Origin: Aeromonas rivipollensis
GTDB lineage: Bacteria > Pseudomonadota > Gammaproteobacteria > Enterobacterales > Aeromonadaceae
NCBI RefSeq assembly: GCF_010974825.1
Contig: NZ_JAAILA010000022.1
Span: forward strand, 1-64,000
DNA length: 64,000 bases
Reading direction: 5' to 3'
Numbering within the stretch: the stretch's first letter is position 1; the number at the start of each line of letters is the position of its first letter. This document shows positions 32,436 to 40,780 of the stretch, piece by piece. The notes under the pieces are model-generated. The model made no database searches and was not told the origin of the DNA. It was given only the letters and a program-made list of their open reading frames with translations. The position numbers and the translations under genes were made by a program.

Positions 32436-32449
32436 TTGCCCAAGATCAA
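32436..32449 (-). promoter_or_regulatory. Possible FNR-type box upstream of the peroxidase
   Basis: On the minus strand TTGAT-CTTG-GGCAA: one perfect half-site and three of five bases in the other half. Peroxidases of this family are often FNR-activated. The assignment is inference. Confidence 0.35.
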
Positions 32450-32550
32450 TATAGGTTACAAAAAACCACAATAAAAACAATGCATTGATTTATTTCAGGC
32501 GGAGTAACGGCGGGGACTTGCGAGGTAAAAACAAGCTGAATTTCGATGCG

Positions 32551-32695
32551 TGAATTATGAGCTAATTCATCAGCAACGACAGCCTATTAATTAGATTGCT
32601 GTCATTGAATAAAGCGATTATTCAATATGCAGTGGCGACCGCCCGTTAATTAGATCCATTTAATATGCATCATAAATATGAGCCGTTGTCGCCAC
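32551..32695. repeat. Cluster of inverted repeats between the peroxidase and carbonic anhydrase genes
   Basis: In order: TGAATTA / TAATTCA (32551-32557, 32563-32569, 5-base loop); GACAGC / GCTGTC (32578-32583, 32598-32603); ATTGAATAA / TTATTCAAT (32604-32612, 32618-32626, 5-base loop); GTGGCGAC / GTCGCCAC (32632-32639, 32688-32695, 48-base gap). TTAATTAGAT occurs twice (32587, 32645), as does an AATATGCA box (32624, 32662). The pair of genes is divergent, so this is promoter or leader DNA. Confidence 0.7.
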
Positions 32696-32816
32696 CAATA
32701 ATAAAGAAGCCGGTCTGAACCGCTGTTCCCCTTATTTCAGACGATGCCATTTGTTATTCCTTCACTAAATCAAGGAGGCGAATGGTTGTGCTTTTCAATC
32801 AAGATAAGGATATATG

Positions 32817-33542
32817 ATGAGAAAGTCCCTGCTGGCCGGCGCCCTGCTGCTCTGCCCCACGGCCTTCGCCGCTACTGTGCACTGGGAATACAGTGGTGAG
32901 GCCGGCCCGGCGAAATGGGCAAGGCTGACCCCGGAGTTTGGCCAGTGCGCCGGCAGCAACCAGTCGCCGGTCAACCTCACGGCTCTGGTGGAGGCCGAGC
33001 TGGCGCCGCTGCAGTTCCACTACCTGCCAGGCGGCAAGACGCTGGTCAACAATGGCCACACGGTACAGGTCAACTATGCCCCCGGCAGCACCTTGCAACT
33101 CGACGGTATGGCGTTCGAACTCAGGCAGTTCCACTTCCACGCCCCCAGCGAAAACCTCATCGAGGGCAGGTCCTACCCCCTGGAGGGGCACCTGGTGCAC
33201 GCCAACGACAAGGGGGAGCTGGCGGTGGTAGCGGTGATGTTCGAGGCGGGCCGCGCCAACCCGGCCCTGAGCCAGGCCTGGCAGGCGCTGCCAGCCAAGG
33301 CCGGGGAAACTCGCGCCCTCAAGGTACCGCTCTCGGCAGAGCAACTGCTGCCCACCCAGCGCGGCTACTACCGCTTCAGCGGCTCGCTGACCACACCGCC
33401 CTGCTCGGAAGGAGTGCGCTGGCTGGTGATGAAGCAGCCGGTGCAGGTGAGTCAGGCCCAGATCGACGCCTTCAAGGCGGTGATGCACCACCCCAACAAC
33501 AGACCCGTCCAGCCTCTCAACGGACGCCAGGTGCTGCAATAG
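32817..33542 (+). CDS. Alpha-class carbonic anhydrase, periplasmic
   Basis: Hydrates CO2 to bicarbonate in the periplasm. About 241 residues with a signal peptide (RKSLLAGALLLCPTAFA). The zinc ligands are visible as QFHFHAPSEN and EGHLVHAN, and the mature start HWEYSGEAGPAKWARL, the NQSPVNL strand and the C-terminal TTPPCSEGVRWLVM are classic for the alpha class. Of two adjacent ATGs I take the second (32817), which is six bases from AAGGA; the first would add one Met. Confidence 0.94.
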   Translation: MRKSLLAGALLLCPTAFAATVHWEYSGEAGPAKWARLTPEFGQCAGSNQSPVNLTALVEAELAPLQFHYLPGGKTLVNNGHTVQVNYAPGSTLQLDGMAFELRQFHFHAPSENLIEGRSYPLEGHLVHANDKGELAVVAVMFEAGRANPALSQAWQALPAKAGETRALKVPLSAEQLLPTQRGYYRFSGSLTTPPCSEGVRWLVMKQPVQVSQAQIDAFKAVMHHPNNRPVQPLNGRQVLQ

Positions 33543-33569
33543 GGTTTTATGTAAGCGATTTTCGCAATA

Positions 33570-33595
33570 AAAAGAGGGCCTATTGGCCCTCTTTT
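33570..33595. terminator. Bidirectional terminator, carbonic anhydrase / psuG
   Basis: AAAAGAGGGCC, TATT, GGCCCTCTTTT between convergent genes. Confidence 0.9.
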
Positions 33596-33614
33596 GCATC
33601 TATCACAAAGATGT

Positions 33615-34516
<902 letters not shown>

Positions 34517-34523
<7 letters not shown>

Positions 34524-35608
34524 GGGTACTCCTCCAGCATGCGTTCAACGGCGGCCTTGGATAGGCCGGAAAAGACGGTATCGGAACAATTGACGGTGAG
34601 GGCAGCGCAGCCGAGGGCGAAACGGGTCGTCTCCATGATGCCCTGCTCCTGCAACCAGGCGTGGGCCAGCCCTGCCATGAAGGCATCGCCGCCGCCGGTC
34701 ACGTTGACGACGGGGCTGCCGAGCACGGACAGATGGCCCTGGCACTCCCCGTCGCTATAGAAAATCCCCTGATCCCCGAGGCTCAGGAACAGCCGCTGCA
34801 CCCCGGCGCGGTGGAACCAGGCCGCCGCCATGGGCCAGGTGTCGGGCCCCCCGATGGTGAAGCCGCACAGCTGCTCCGCCTCGGTGCGATTGGGTTTGAG
34901 GGTGTGGATGCGGTGCAGCCAGGGGCGGATCTTCTCCACCTTGGCCACCGACACGGTGTCGACGAAGATGATGTGCTCCCCCTGGCGCTCGAACAGCCAG
35001 TCCAGGGTGTGGGTGGCGAGATTGGTGTCCAGCACCCAGAGCCGGGCCGCGCCAAGGAAACCGCTGAGCGGGGTAAGCCGGGCCGGGGTGAGTTCGTCTA
35101 TGATGCCCATGTCGTTGACGGCGCAGCTCATCTCGCCGCTGCCATCGTGCAGGCTGAGGTAGCAGGAGGTCGCCTGCCCCTCCAGCACCAGCGCCTGGCG
35201 CACGTCGACGCCGGCGCGCTGGCTCACCTCCAGCAGGTGATGGCCGTACTGATCGTTGCCCACAGCCGTCAGCAGCCGGGTATCGGTGCCGAGCCGCGCC
35301 AGGTTCTCGGCTATGTTGCGCCCCACCCCGCCGGCGGAGGTGCGGACCCGGCCCGGGTTGGAGTCGCCGATGCGCAGGTTGTCGTGGCTGCAGCCACAGA
35401 TGTCCATGTTGGCACCGCCGATCACCACGGCGTAGGGCCCTTCCCGCAGCACATAGCCGCGCCCCTGCACATAGCCCTGGCGCATCAGGCTGGAGATGTG
35501 ACTCGCCAGCGCCGAGCGGCTGATACCCAGCCTGTCTGCCAGCTCCTGCTGGGCAATCATGGGATCCTGGCGCAGCAGGGCGAGGATCTCTTGTTCACGT
35601 TCCGTCAT
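34517..35608 (-). CDS. psuK: Pseudouridine kinase with N-terminal winged helix
   Basis: PfkB-family kinase phosphorylating pseudouridine, 363 residues. Residues 1-55 form a winged helix-turn-helix (REQEILALLRQDPMIAQQEL, then ADRLGISRSALASHISSLMR), absent from E. coli PsuK but present in its relative YeiI. The kinase part begins at about residue 60 (AVVIGGANMDICG) and has the PfkB signature VNVTGGGDAFMAGLAHA with the catalytic Asp. The fusion suggests that the enzyme may also bind DNA. The start at 35608 has no strong ribosome binding site. Confidence 0.9.
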
Positions 35609-35624
35609 AGACAAACATCCAGTT

Positions 35625-35659
35625 ACAAACGTTTGTCTATTATTTCCGAAAAACGTTTT
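35625..35659 (-). promoter_or_regulatory. Two ACGT-centred palindromes before psuK
   Basis: ACAAACGTTTGT (35625-35636) is a perfect 12-base palindrome. AAAACGTTTT (35650-35659) is a second one whose centre is 24 bases away. Both have the central CG and A/T arms seen in LacI/RbsR-type operators. They lie 17 to 51 bases from the psuK start, so they could serve as operators for a LacI-type regulator or for PsuK's own helix-turn-helix. Confidence 0.5.
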
Positions 35660-35788
35660 CCCGCCATCCTCTCGTGCAAGAAATGTCGGGTCAGCCACAA
35701 AAAATCACCGGGACACTCAGGGCCGGATAGTCCAGACCGCGACCGTCCATCAGGGCGTAGCGCTGTTTGTCATGTCGGGTCAGCAACA

Positions 35789-35816
35789 AGAACATCACCG
35801 GGCAAGCCCGGTGATC
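35789..35816 (-). terminator. Terminator copy (block 2) after tail copy B
   Basis: Second identical ATCACCGGGCAAGCCCGGTGAT hairpin with the same flank, 144 bases from the first. Confidence 0.65.
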
Positions 35817-35932
35817 CTTCATGGGATATGTGCGGCGCACTCAGCCCAGCCGCGCGACACTCAGGGCCGGATAGTCCAGACAGCGACCGTCCATCAGGGC
35901 ATAGCGCTGCTTGTAATGTCGGGTCAGCAACA

Positions 35933-35960
35933 AGAACATCACCGGGCAAGCCCGGTGATC
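35933..35960 (-). terminator. Terminator after nirD (block 1)
   Basis: ATCACCGGGC AA GCCCGGTGAT: ten-base arms, 25 bases after the nirD stop. T tract on the minus strand is short (GTTCTTGTT). Confidence 0.7.
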
Positions 35961-35984
35961 CTCAATACGATATACACGACCCGC

Positions 35985-36344
35985 TCAGCCCAATTGCACC
36001 CAGACAGCACCCTCATCCAACCGCACCGGCCAGCAGGCGACACTCAGGGCCGGATCGTCCAGACAGCGGCCGTCCATCAGGGCGTAGCGCTGCTTGTAGA
36101 GGGGGGAGGCGACCACGGGCTCGCCCCCGGCGTCTCCCACCAGGCCGCGCCCCAGCACGGCGACGCCGGCCAGAGGGTCCACCCCGTCCAGGGCATAGAC
36201 CCGCCCCCCGAGGCGAAACAGCGCCAGCACCCGCCCGTCCAGCCAGGCGCTGCGCCCGGCCTGCTCCGGCAGGGCGGACAGCTCGCACACCCTATGCCAC
36301 TGTCCATGCTCGGGGTGCGCTGTGCCTTCCTTGAAATCCTTCAT
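35985..36344 (-). CDS. nirD: Nitrite reductase [NAD(P)H] small subunit
   Basis: 119-residue partner of NirB with a Rieske-like fold. Like other NirD proteins it lacks the CxH...CxxH cluster ligands. HRVCELSALPEQAGRSAW, GGRVYALDGVDPLAGVAVLG and YKQRYALMDGRCLDDPALSV match the family. AAGGAGG precedes the ATG, which overlaps the nirB stop (ATGA). The frame remains open upstream of the ATG through most of nirB, so naive calls of 472 residues are wrong. Its 3' end is duplicated downstream. Confidence 0.93.
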   Translation of the reverse strand: MKDFKEGTAHPEHGQWHRVCELSALPEQAGRSAWLDGRVLALFRLGGRVYALDGVDPLAGVAVLGRGLVGDAGGEPVVASPLYKQRYALMDGRCLDDPALSVACWPVRLDEGAVWVQLG

Positions 36345-38923
36345 ACCACCTCCTTGATACTGATATCCGGCACCCACTGGCCCCGCTCCTCCCGCCGGGG
36401 CGGTGTCTCGTCCTCGGGCCGGTTGACGAAGGCCTCGAACAGCTTGAGCTTGTCCGGATCCGCCAAGGTGCTCCTCCACTCGCACTGCCAGGTACCGACT
36501 ATCCCCTCCATCATGGCCTCCAGCTCGGCCCCTATGCCGAGCCTGTCCTCGATGATCACCGACTTGAGGTAGTCGAGCCCCCCCTCCATGCCCTCCATCC
36601 AGACCGAGGTACGCTGCAGCCGATCCCCGGTGCGCACGTAGAACATCAGCAACCGGTCTATGTAGCGGATCAGGGTCTGCTCGTCGAGGTCGGTGGCAAA
36701 CAGATCGGCGTGACGCGGCCGCATGCCGCCGTTGCCGCAAACATAGAGGTTCCAGCCCCGCTCGGTGGCGATGACGCCTATGTCCTTGCTCTGGGCCTCG
36801 GCGCACTCCCGGGTGCAGCCGGAGACCGCAAACTTCAGCTTGTGGGGGGCCCGCAGCCCCTTGTAGCGGTGCTCCAGGGTCTGGGTCAGGGTCATGGAGT
36901 CCTGCACCCCGTAGCGACACCAGGTGGAGCCGACACAAGACTTCACGGTGCGCACCGACTTGCCGTAGGCCTGGCCAGTCTCGAAGCCCGCCGCCACCAG
37001 CTCGCCCCAGATGGCGGGCAGTTGGTCGACCCGGGCACCGAAGAGATCGATGCGCTGGCCGCCGGTGATCTTGGTGTAGAGGCCGTACTTGCGCGCCACC
37101 TCCCCTATGGTAATGAGCCCGTCCGGGGTGATCTCCCCACCCGGGATGCGCGGCACCACCGAATAGGTGCCGTCCTTTTGCAGGTTGGCGAGGAAGGCGT
37201 CGTTGGTGTCTTGCAAAGCGCGGTGGGGCTTCTCCAGCACGTGCTCGTTCCAGAGGGACGCCAGTATGGAGGCCACCGTCGGCTTGCAGATGTCGCAGCC
37301 AAGGCCCTGGCCGTGCTTGTCCCGCAGCGCCTCGAAGCTCTTCAGCTCGCCGACCCGGGCCAGGTGATAGAGCTCCTGGCGGCTGTAGGCGAAGTGCTCG
37401 CACAGCCCCTTGTCCGCCTCGACCCCGATCTCGCTCAGGGTCTGCTCCACCACCTGCTTGAGCAGGTTGCCGCAGCCGCCGCAGCCGGTGCCCGCCCTGG
37501 TGCAGCTCTTGACCGCCGAAAGCTCGTGGTTGCCCGCCCGAACGGCGGCCACCACCTCCCCCTTGCTGACGTTGTGGCAGGAGCAGAGGATGGCGCTGTC
37601 CGGCAGCACCAGGGGCGCGGGGGCAGCCCCCACCTCCCCCACCAGCAGGGAGAGCGGCGGCTGGGGCAGCGCCACCCCGTTCTGGTAGTACTGCAGCAAC
37701 CGCTCATAATCGGTTCCGTCCCCCACCAGGATGGCGCCGAGCAGCCGGCTCCCCTCACCGTCGGTCACCAGCTTCTTGTAGATGCCCTTGACCCTGTCCA
37801 GCAGCAGCAGCTCCTGGGCCCCGGCGGTGCTGGCGTGGGCGTCGCCGATGGATCCCACATCCACCCCCATCAGCTTGAGCTTGGTGGACATGTCGGCCCC
37901 GACAAAACGGGTCTCGCCGCCGCACAGGCTGGCCACGGCGGCCCGGGCCATCTGGTAGCCGGGGGCCACCAGGCCGAAGATGCGCCCCTGCCAGAGCGCG
38001 CACTCGCCGATGGCGAGGATGGCGGGATCCGAGCTGTGGCAGCCGTCGTCGATGCAGATGCCCCCGCGCTCCCCGACCACCAGCCCGGATTGGCGGGCCA
38101 GGGCGTCGGCGGGGCGGATGCCCGCCGAGAACAGCAGCACGTCGGTCTCAAGATGAGTGCCGTCCTTGAAACGCAGGCGATGGCGAGCCTGCTCCCCCTG
38201 CTCTATGCACTCGGTGGCCTTCTCCACCAGCACCTCGACCCCGAGGGCGCGGATCTTGTCCCGCAGCACGGCGCCGCCACTCTCGTCGAGCTGCACCGGC
38301 ATCAGCCTGGGGGCGAACTCCACCACCTGGGTCTTGAGGCCGAGCAGCCGCAGGGCGTTGGCCGCCTCCAGCCCCAGCAGGCCGCCGCCGATGACCACGC
38401 CGCTACGGGCCTGGGCACAGGCATCGCGGATGGCGGCGAGATCCCCCAGGGTGCGGTAGACGAAGCAGCCCTCCCGCTGGTGGCCGGGGATGGGGGGCAC
38501 GAAGGGCACTGAGCCGGTCGCCAGCACCAGACGGTCGTAAGGGAACTGCTCGCCGTTGGCCAGCGTCAGGGTGCGGGCGGCCCTGTCGAGCACCTCCACC
38601 CCGGCCCCCAGCCGCAGTTCGACCCCCTGCGCCTCATACCAGGCGGGATCCGCCATGCGCAGCGCCTCCGGGGCCTTGCCGCCGAACACCTCGGAGAGGT
38701 GCACCCTGTCGTAGGCGGAGTCCGGCTCGGCCCCGAATACCGTCACCTCGAAGCGCGCCAGCCCGCCGGCCGCCACCAGCTGCTCGATAAAGTGGTGACC
38801 CACCATGCCATTGCCCACCACCAGCAGGCGCTGCTTACCGGCCTTTTCGGGGGATCCGGCGCTCTGGCGATCGTTAAGATCCATGCCGTCGCCTACCACC
38901 CACAGTTGCTCTTTGTCAGCCAT
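36341..38923 (-). CDS. nirB: Nitrite reductase [NAD(P)H] large subunit
   Basis: Cytosolic NADH-dependent reduction of nitrite to ammonium, 860 residues. Order: FAD/NAD domains (LLVVGNGMVGHHFIEQL; VVIGGGLLGLEAANALRLLG), BFD-like [2Fe-2S] segment (CSCHNVSKGEV; CTRAGTGCGGCGN), and the sirohaem/[4Fe-4S] domain (CVGSTWCRYG; CTRECAEAQSKD). Compared with E. coli NirB (847), about 28 residues are added at the front, where LWVVGDGM precedes the genuine LLVVGNGM. The ATG at 38923 has AAGGAAGAG upstream. Cotranscribed with nirD and the nitrate transporter genes. Confidence 0.95.
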   Translation of the reverse strand: MADKEQLWVVGDGMDLNDRQSAGSPEKAGKQRLLVVGNGMVGHHFIEQLVAAGGLARFEVTVFGAEPDSAYDRVHLSEVFGGKAPEALRMADPAWYEAQGVELRLGAGVEVLDRAARTLTLANGEQFPYDRLVLATGSVPFVPPIPGHQREGCFVYRTLGDLAAIRDACAQARSGVVIGGGLLGLEAANALRLLGLKTQVVEFAPRLMPVQLDESGGAVLRDKIRALGVEVLVEKATECIEQGEQARHRLRFKDGTHLETDVLLFSAGIRPADALARQSGLVVGERGGICIDDGCHSSDPAILAIGECALWQGRIFGLVAPGYQMARAAVASLCGGETRFVGADMSTKLKLMGVDVGSIGDAHASTAGAQELLLLDRVKGIYKKLVTDGEGSRLLGAILVGDGTDYERLLQYYQNGVALPQPPLSLLVGEVGAAPAPLVLPDSAILCSCHNVSKGEVVAAVRAGNHELSAVKSCTRAGTGCGGCGNLLKQVVEQTLSEIGVEADKGLCEHFAYSRQELYHLARVGELKSFEALRDKHGQGLGCDICKPTVASILASLWNEHVLEKPHRALQDTNDAFLANLQKDGTYSVVPRIPGGEITPDGLITIGEVARKYGLYTKITGGQRIDLFGARVDQLPAIWGELVAAGFETGQAYGKSVRTVKSCVGSTWCRYGVQDSMTLTQTLEHRYKGLRAPHKLKFAVSGCTRECAEAQSKDIGVIATERGWNLYVCGNGGMRPRHADLFATDLDEQTLIRYIDRLLMFYVRTGDRLQRTSVWMEGMEGGLDYLKSVIIEDRLGIGAELEAMMEGIVGTWQCEWRSTLADPDKLKLFEAFVNRPEDETPPRREERGQWVPDISIKEVV

Positions 38924-38950
38924 ATCTCTCTTCCTTGAATCCGTTGGGGC

Positions 38951-39772
38951 TCAGGCACGCAGCTTGCTGCGCACTTTCTCGGCCGCCTTGAGGGGGGTCA
39001 CCTTGCGCTGCTTCTCGTAGAGGAAGCGCAGCACCTGCTGGCGCAGCTTGTGGTAGTGGGGGTCGTCCGCCAGGGCGACCCTGTCTCTGGGCCTTGGCAG
39101 GTCCACGGTCAGGATCTCCCCGACTGTGGCACTGGGGCCGTTGGTCATCATGCAGATGCGATCGGAGAGCAGCACCGCCTCGTCCACGTCGTGGGTGATC
39201 ATGATGACGGTGTTGCCAAGCTCAGCCTGGATCGCCATCAGGGCATCCTGCAGATGGGCCCGGGTCAGGGCATCGAGGGCGCCGAACGGCTCGTCCATCA
39301 GCAGCACCTTGGGGGAGAGCGACAGCGCCCGGGCTATGCCGACCCGCTGTTTCATGCCCCCCGACAGCTCGTGGGGCATCTTCCGGCTGGCGTGGTCCAT
39401 CTGCACCAGGGAGAGGTAGTAGTCCACCCGCTCCGAAGCCGCCCGCCGGTTCGGCTCAACCTGCCCCACCGCCAGCGCCACGTTCTGCTGGACGCTGAGC
39501 CAGGGCAGCAGGGCGTGGTTCTGGAACACCATGGCCCGCTCGGGCCCTGGGCCCGCCACCTCGCGGCCATCGAGTATGATGCCGCCCAGGGTCGGCTCCA
39601 GCAGCCCGGCCACCAGGTTGAGCACTGTGCTCTTGCCACAGCCCGAGTGACCTATGAGGGAGACGAACTCCCCCTTCTCGATGCGCAGGTTGACCCGGCT
39701 GAGGGCCTCGAAGCTGCCCAGCTCCGTCTCGAACGAGATGCCGACGTCGCTTATCTCCAGATAACTCTTCAT
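38951..39772 (-). CDS. Nitrate/nitrite ABC transporter ATP-binding protein
   Basis: 273-residue single-domain ATPase of the NrtD/NasD type. Walker A GHSGCGKST, signature [15 protein letters not shown], Walker B VLLMDEPFGALD, switch His in MITHDVDEAV. The C-terminus (LRQQVLRFLYEKQRK) is normal for this group and lacks the NrtA-like domain of cyanobacterial NrtC. The start at 39772 has AGGAGA upstream. It energises nitrate uptake with NrtA and NrtB. Confidence 0.93.
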   Translation of the reverse strand: MKSYLEISDVGISFETELGSFEALSRVNLRIEKGEFVSLIGHSGCGKSTVLNLVAGLLEPTLGGIILDGREVAGPGPERAMVFQNHALLPWLSVQQNVALAVGQVEPNRRAASERVDYYLSLVQMDHASRKMPHELSGGMKQRVGIARALSLSPKVLLMDEPFGALDALTRAHLQDALMAIQAELGNTVIMITHDVDEAVLLSDRICMMTNGPSATVGEILTVDLPRPRDRVALADDPHYHKLRQQVLRFLYEKQRKVTPLKAAEKVRSKLRA

Positions 39773-39806
39773 TGGCTCTTCTCCTGCCTGAATATGGAAT
39801 TTGTTG

Positions 39807-40766
39807 TTAACGCAACACCTGGCGCTTGTCCCAGGAGAGCCACTGCTGCAGGGCCAGCATGCCCCTGTCCAGGGCGCAGCCAATGAGGCCTATGGTGATC
39901 ACCGCCACCATGATCCGGGCCAGGGAGGCCGAGCCGCCGCTCTGGAACTCGTCCCACACGAACTTGCCGAGCCCCGGGTTCTGGGCCAGCATCTCGGCCG
40001 CGATCAGCACCATCCAGGCCACCCCGAGCGACAACCGCAACCCGGTGAAGATCATGGGCAGGGCCCCGGGCAGCACTATGCGCCGCACGTGGGTCACAAA
40101 GGAGAGCCGCAGCACCCGGCTTACGTTGTGCAGATCCCTGTCCAGCCCCGCCACCCCCACCGCCGTGTTGATCAGGGTCGGCCAGAGGGAGCAGAGGGTC
40201 ACCGTCAGGGCCGAGGTGAGGAAGGACTTGGCGAGCCAGGGCGCAGGGCTGGCGTAGAGGGCGCTCACCACCAGCGTGATGAGGGGCAGCCAGGCCAGGG
40301 GGGACACCGGCTTGAGCAGCTGGATCACCGGATTGGCGGCGCGATAGAGCCCCTGATTCATGCCGAGCAACACCCCGCACGGGATGGCGATCAGGGTCGC
40401 CAGAGCGAAGCCGCACAACACTGTGAGCAGGCTGGTGGCAATCTGATCGAAGAAGGTGGGACGCCCTGTGTAGGGGCGCAGCTTCACCTCGGCCGCCGGA
40501 TCCTGCGCCAGCCTTGCAGCGTTGCGCACCTGCTGGCGCTCGAGGAAGGCACTCGCCCTCTCCCGCTCGGCCAGGTGATCCTGACCCAGGGACCAGAGCT
40601 GGCTGGCGGTGGCGAGCGGCCCGGGCAGGGTGCCCAGACTGGTCTGCACCTGGCTAGCCCCCCACTGCCAGAGGCCGAGGAAGAGCAGCACGCCCAGCAG
40701 GGGCTGCACCATGACTTTCCAATTGACGGCTTTCCAATGGATGAGTGGCCACTTGTGTCGGTTCAT
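39807..40766 (-). CDS. nrtB: Nitrate ABC transporter permease
   Basis: 319-residue inner-membrane permease of the nitrate/sulfonate/taurine family, six predicted helices. VKPVSPLAWLPL-type loop (LLKPVSPLAWLPLITLV) and the EAA-like LPGALPMIFTGLRLSLGVAW are conserved. I take the ATG at 40766 (MNRHKW), which is six bases from AAGGAG; the ATG at 40784 overlaps nrtA but would place that site inside the gene. Confidence 0.92.
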   Translation of the reverse strand: MNRHKWPLIHWKAVNWKVMVQPLLGVLLFLGLWQWGASQVQTSLGTLPGPLATASQLWSLGQDHLAERERASAFLERQQVRNAARLAQDPAAEVKLRPYTGRPTFFDQIATSLLTVLCGFALATLIAIPCGVLLGMNQGLYRAANPVIQLLKPVSPLAWLPLITLVVSALYASPAPWLAKSFLTSALTVTLCSLWPTLINTAVGVAGLDRDLHNVSRVLRLSFVTHVRRIVLPGALPMIFTGLRLSLGVAWMVLIAAEMLAQNPGLGKFVWDEFQSGGSASLARIMVAVITIGLIGCALDRGMLALQQWLSWDKRQVLR

Positions 40767-40780
40767 TGGGTTCTCCTTGC

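Larger units (their letters stand above)
35682..35984 (-). repeat. Two extra nirD tails, each tied to a terminator hairpin
   Basis: The last part of nirD (60 bases, 36039-36098) recurs at 35856-35915 and 35712-35771. Between them the block ATGTCGGGTCAGCAACAAGA followed by ACATCACCGGGCAAGCCCGG occurs twice in full (from about 35773 and 35917) and once truncated (from 35683). Read on the minus strand, the order is nirD stop, terminator block, tail copy B ending SVARLG-stop, terminator block, tail copy A ending SVPVIFCG-stop, truncated block. The two copies resemble each other more than they resemble nirD itself. Confidence 0.9.

Noticed and set aside
35682-36098. CRISPR-like or tandem repeat array
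   Set aside because: Repeats are 60-base coding fragments plus a terminator block, with no short uniform spacers and no cas genes.
35985-37403. 472-codon minus-strand frame
   Set aside because: Only its last 119 codons are a gene (nirD); the rest reads through nirB in the wrong frame.
36710-38512. 600-codon open frame on the plus strand opposite nirB
   Set aside because: Antisense shadow of nirB; no family motifs.
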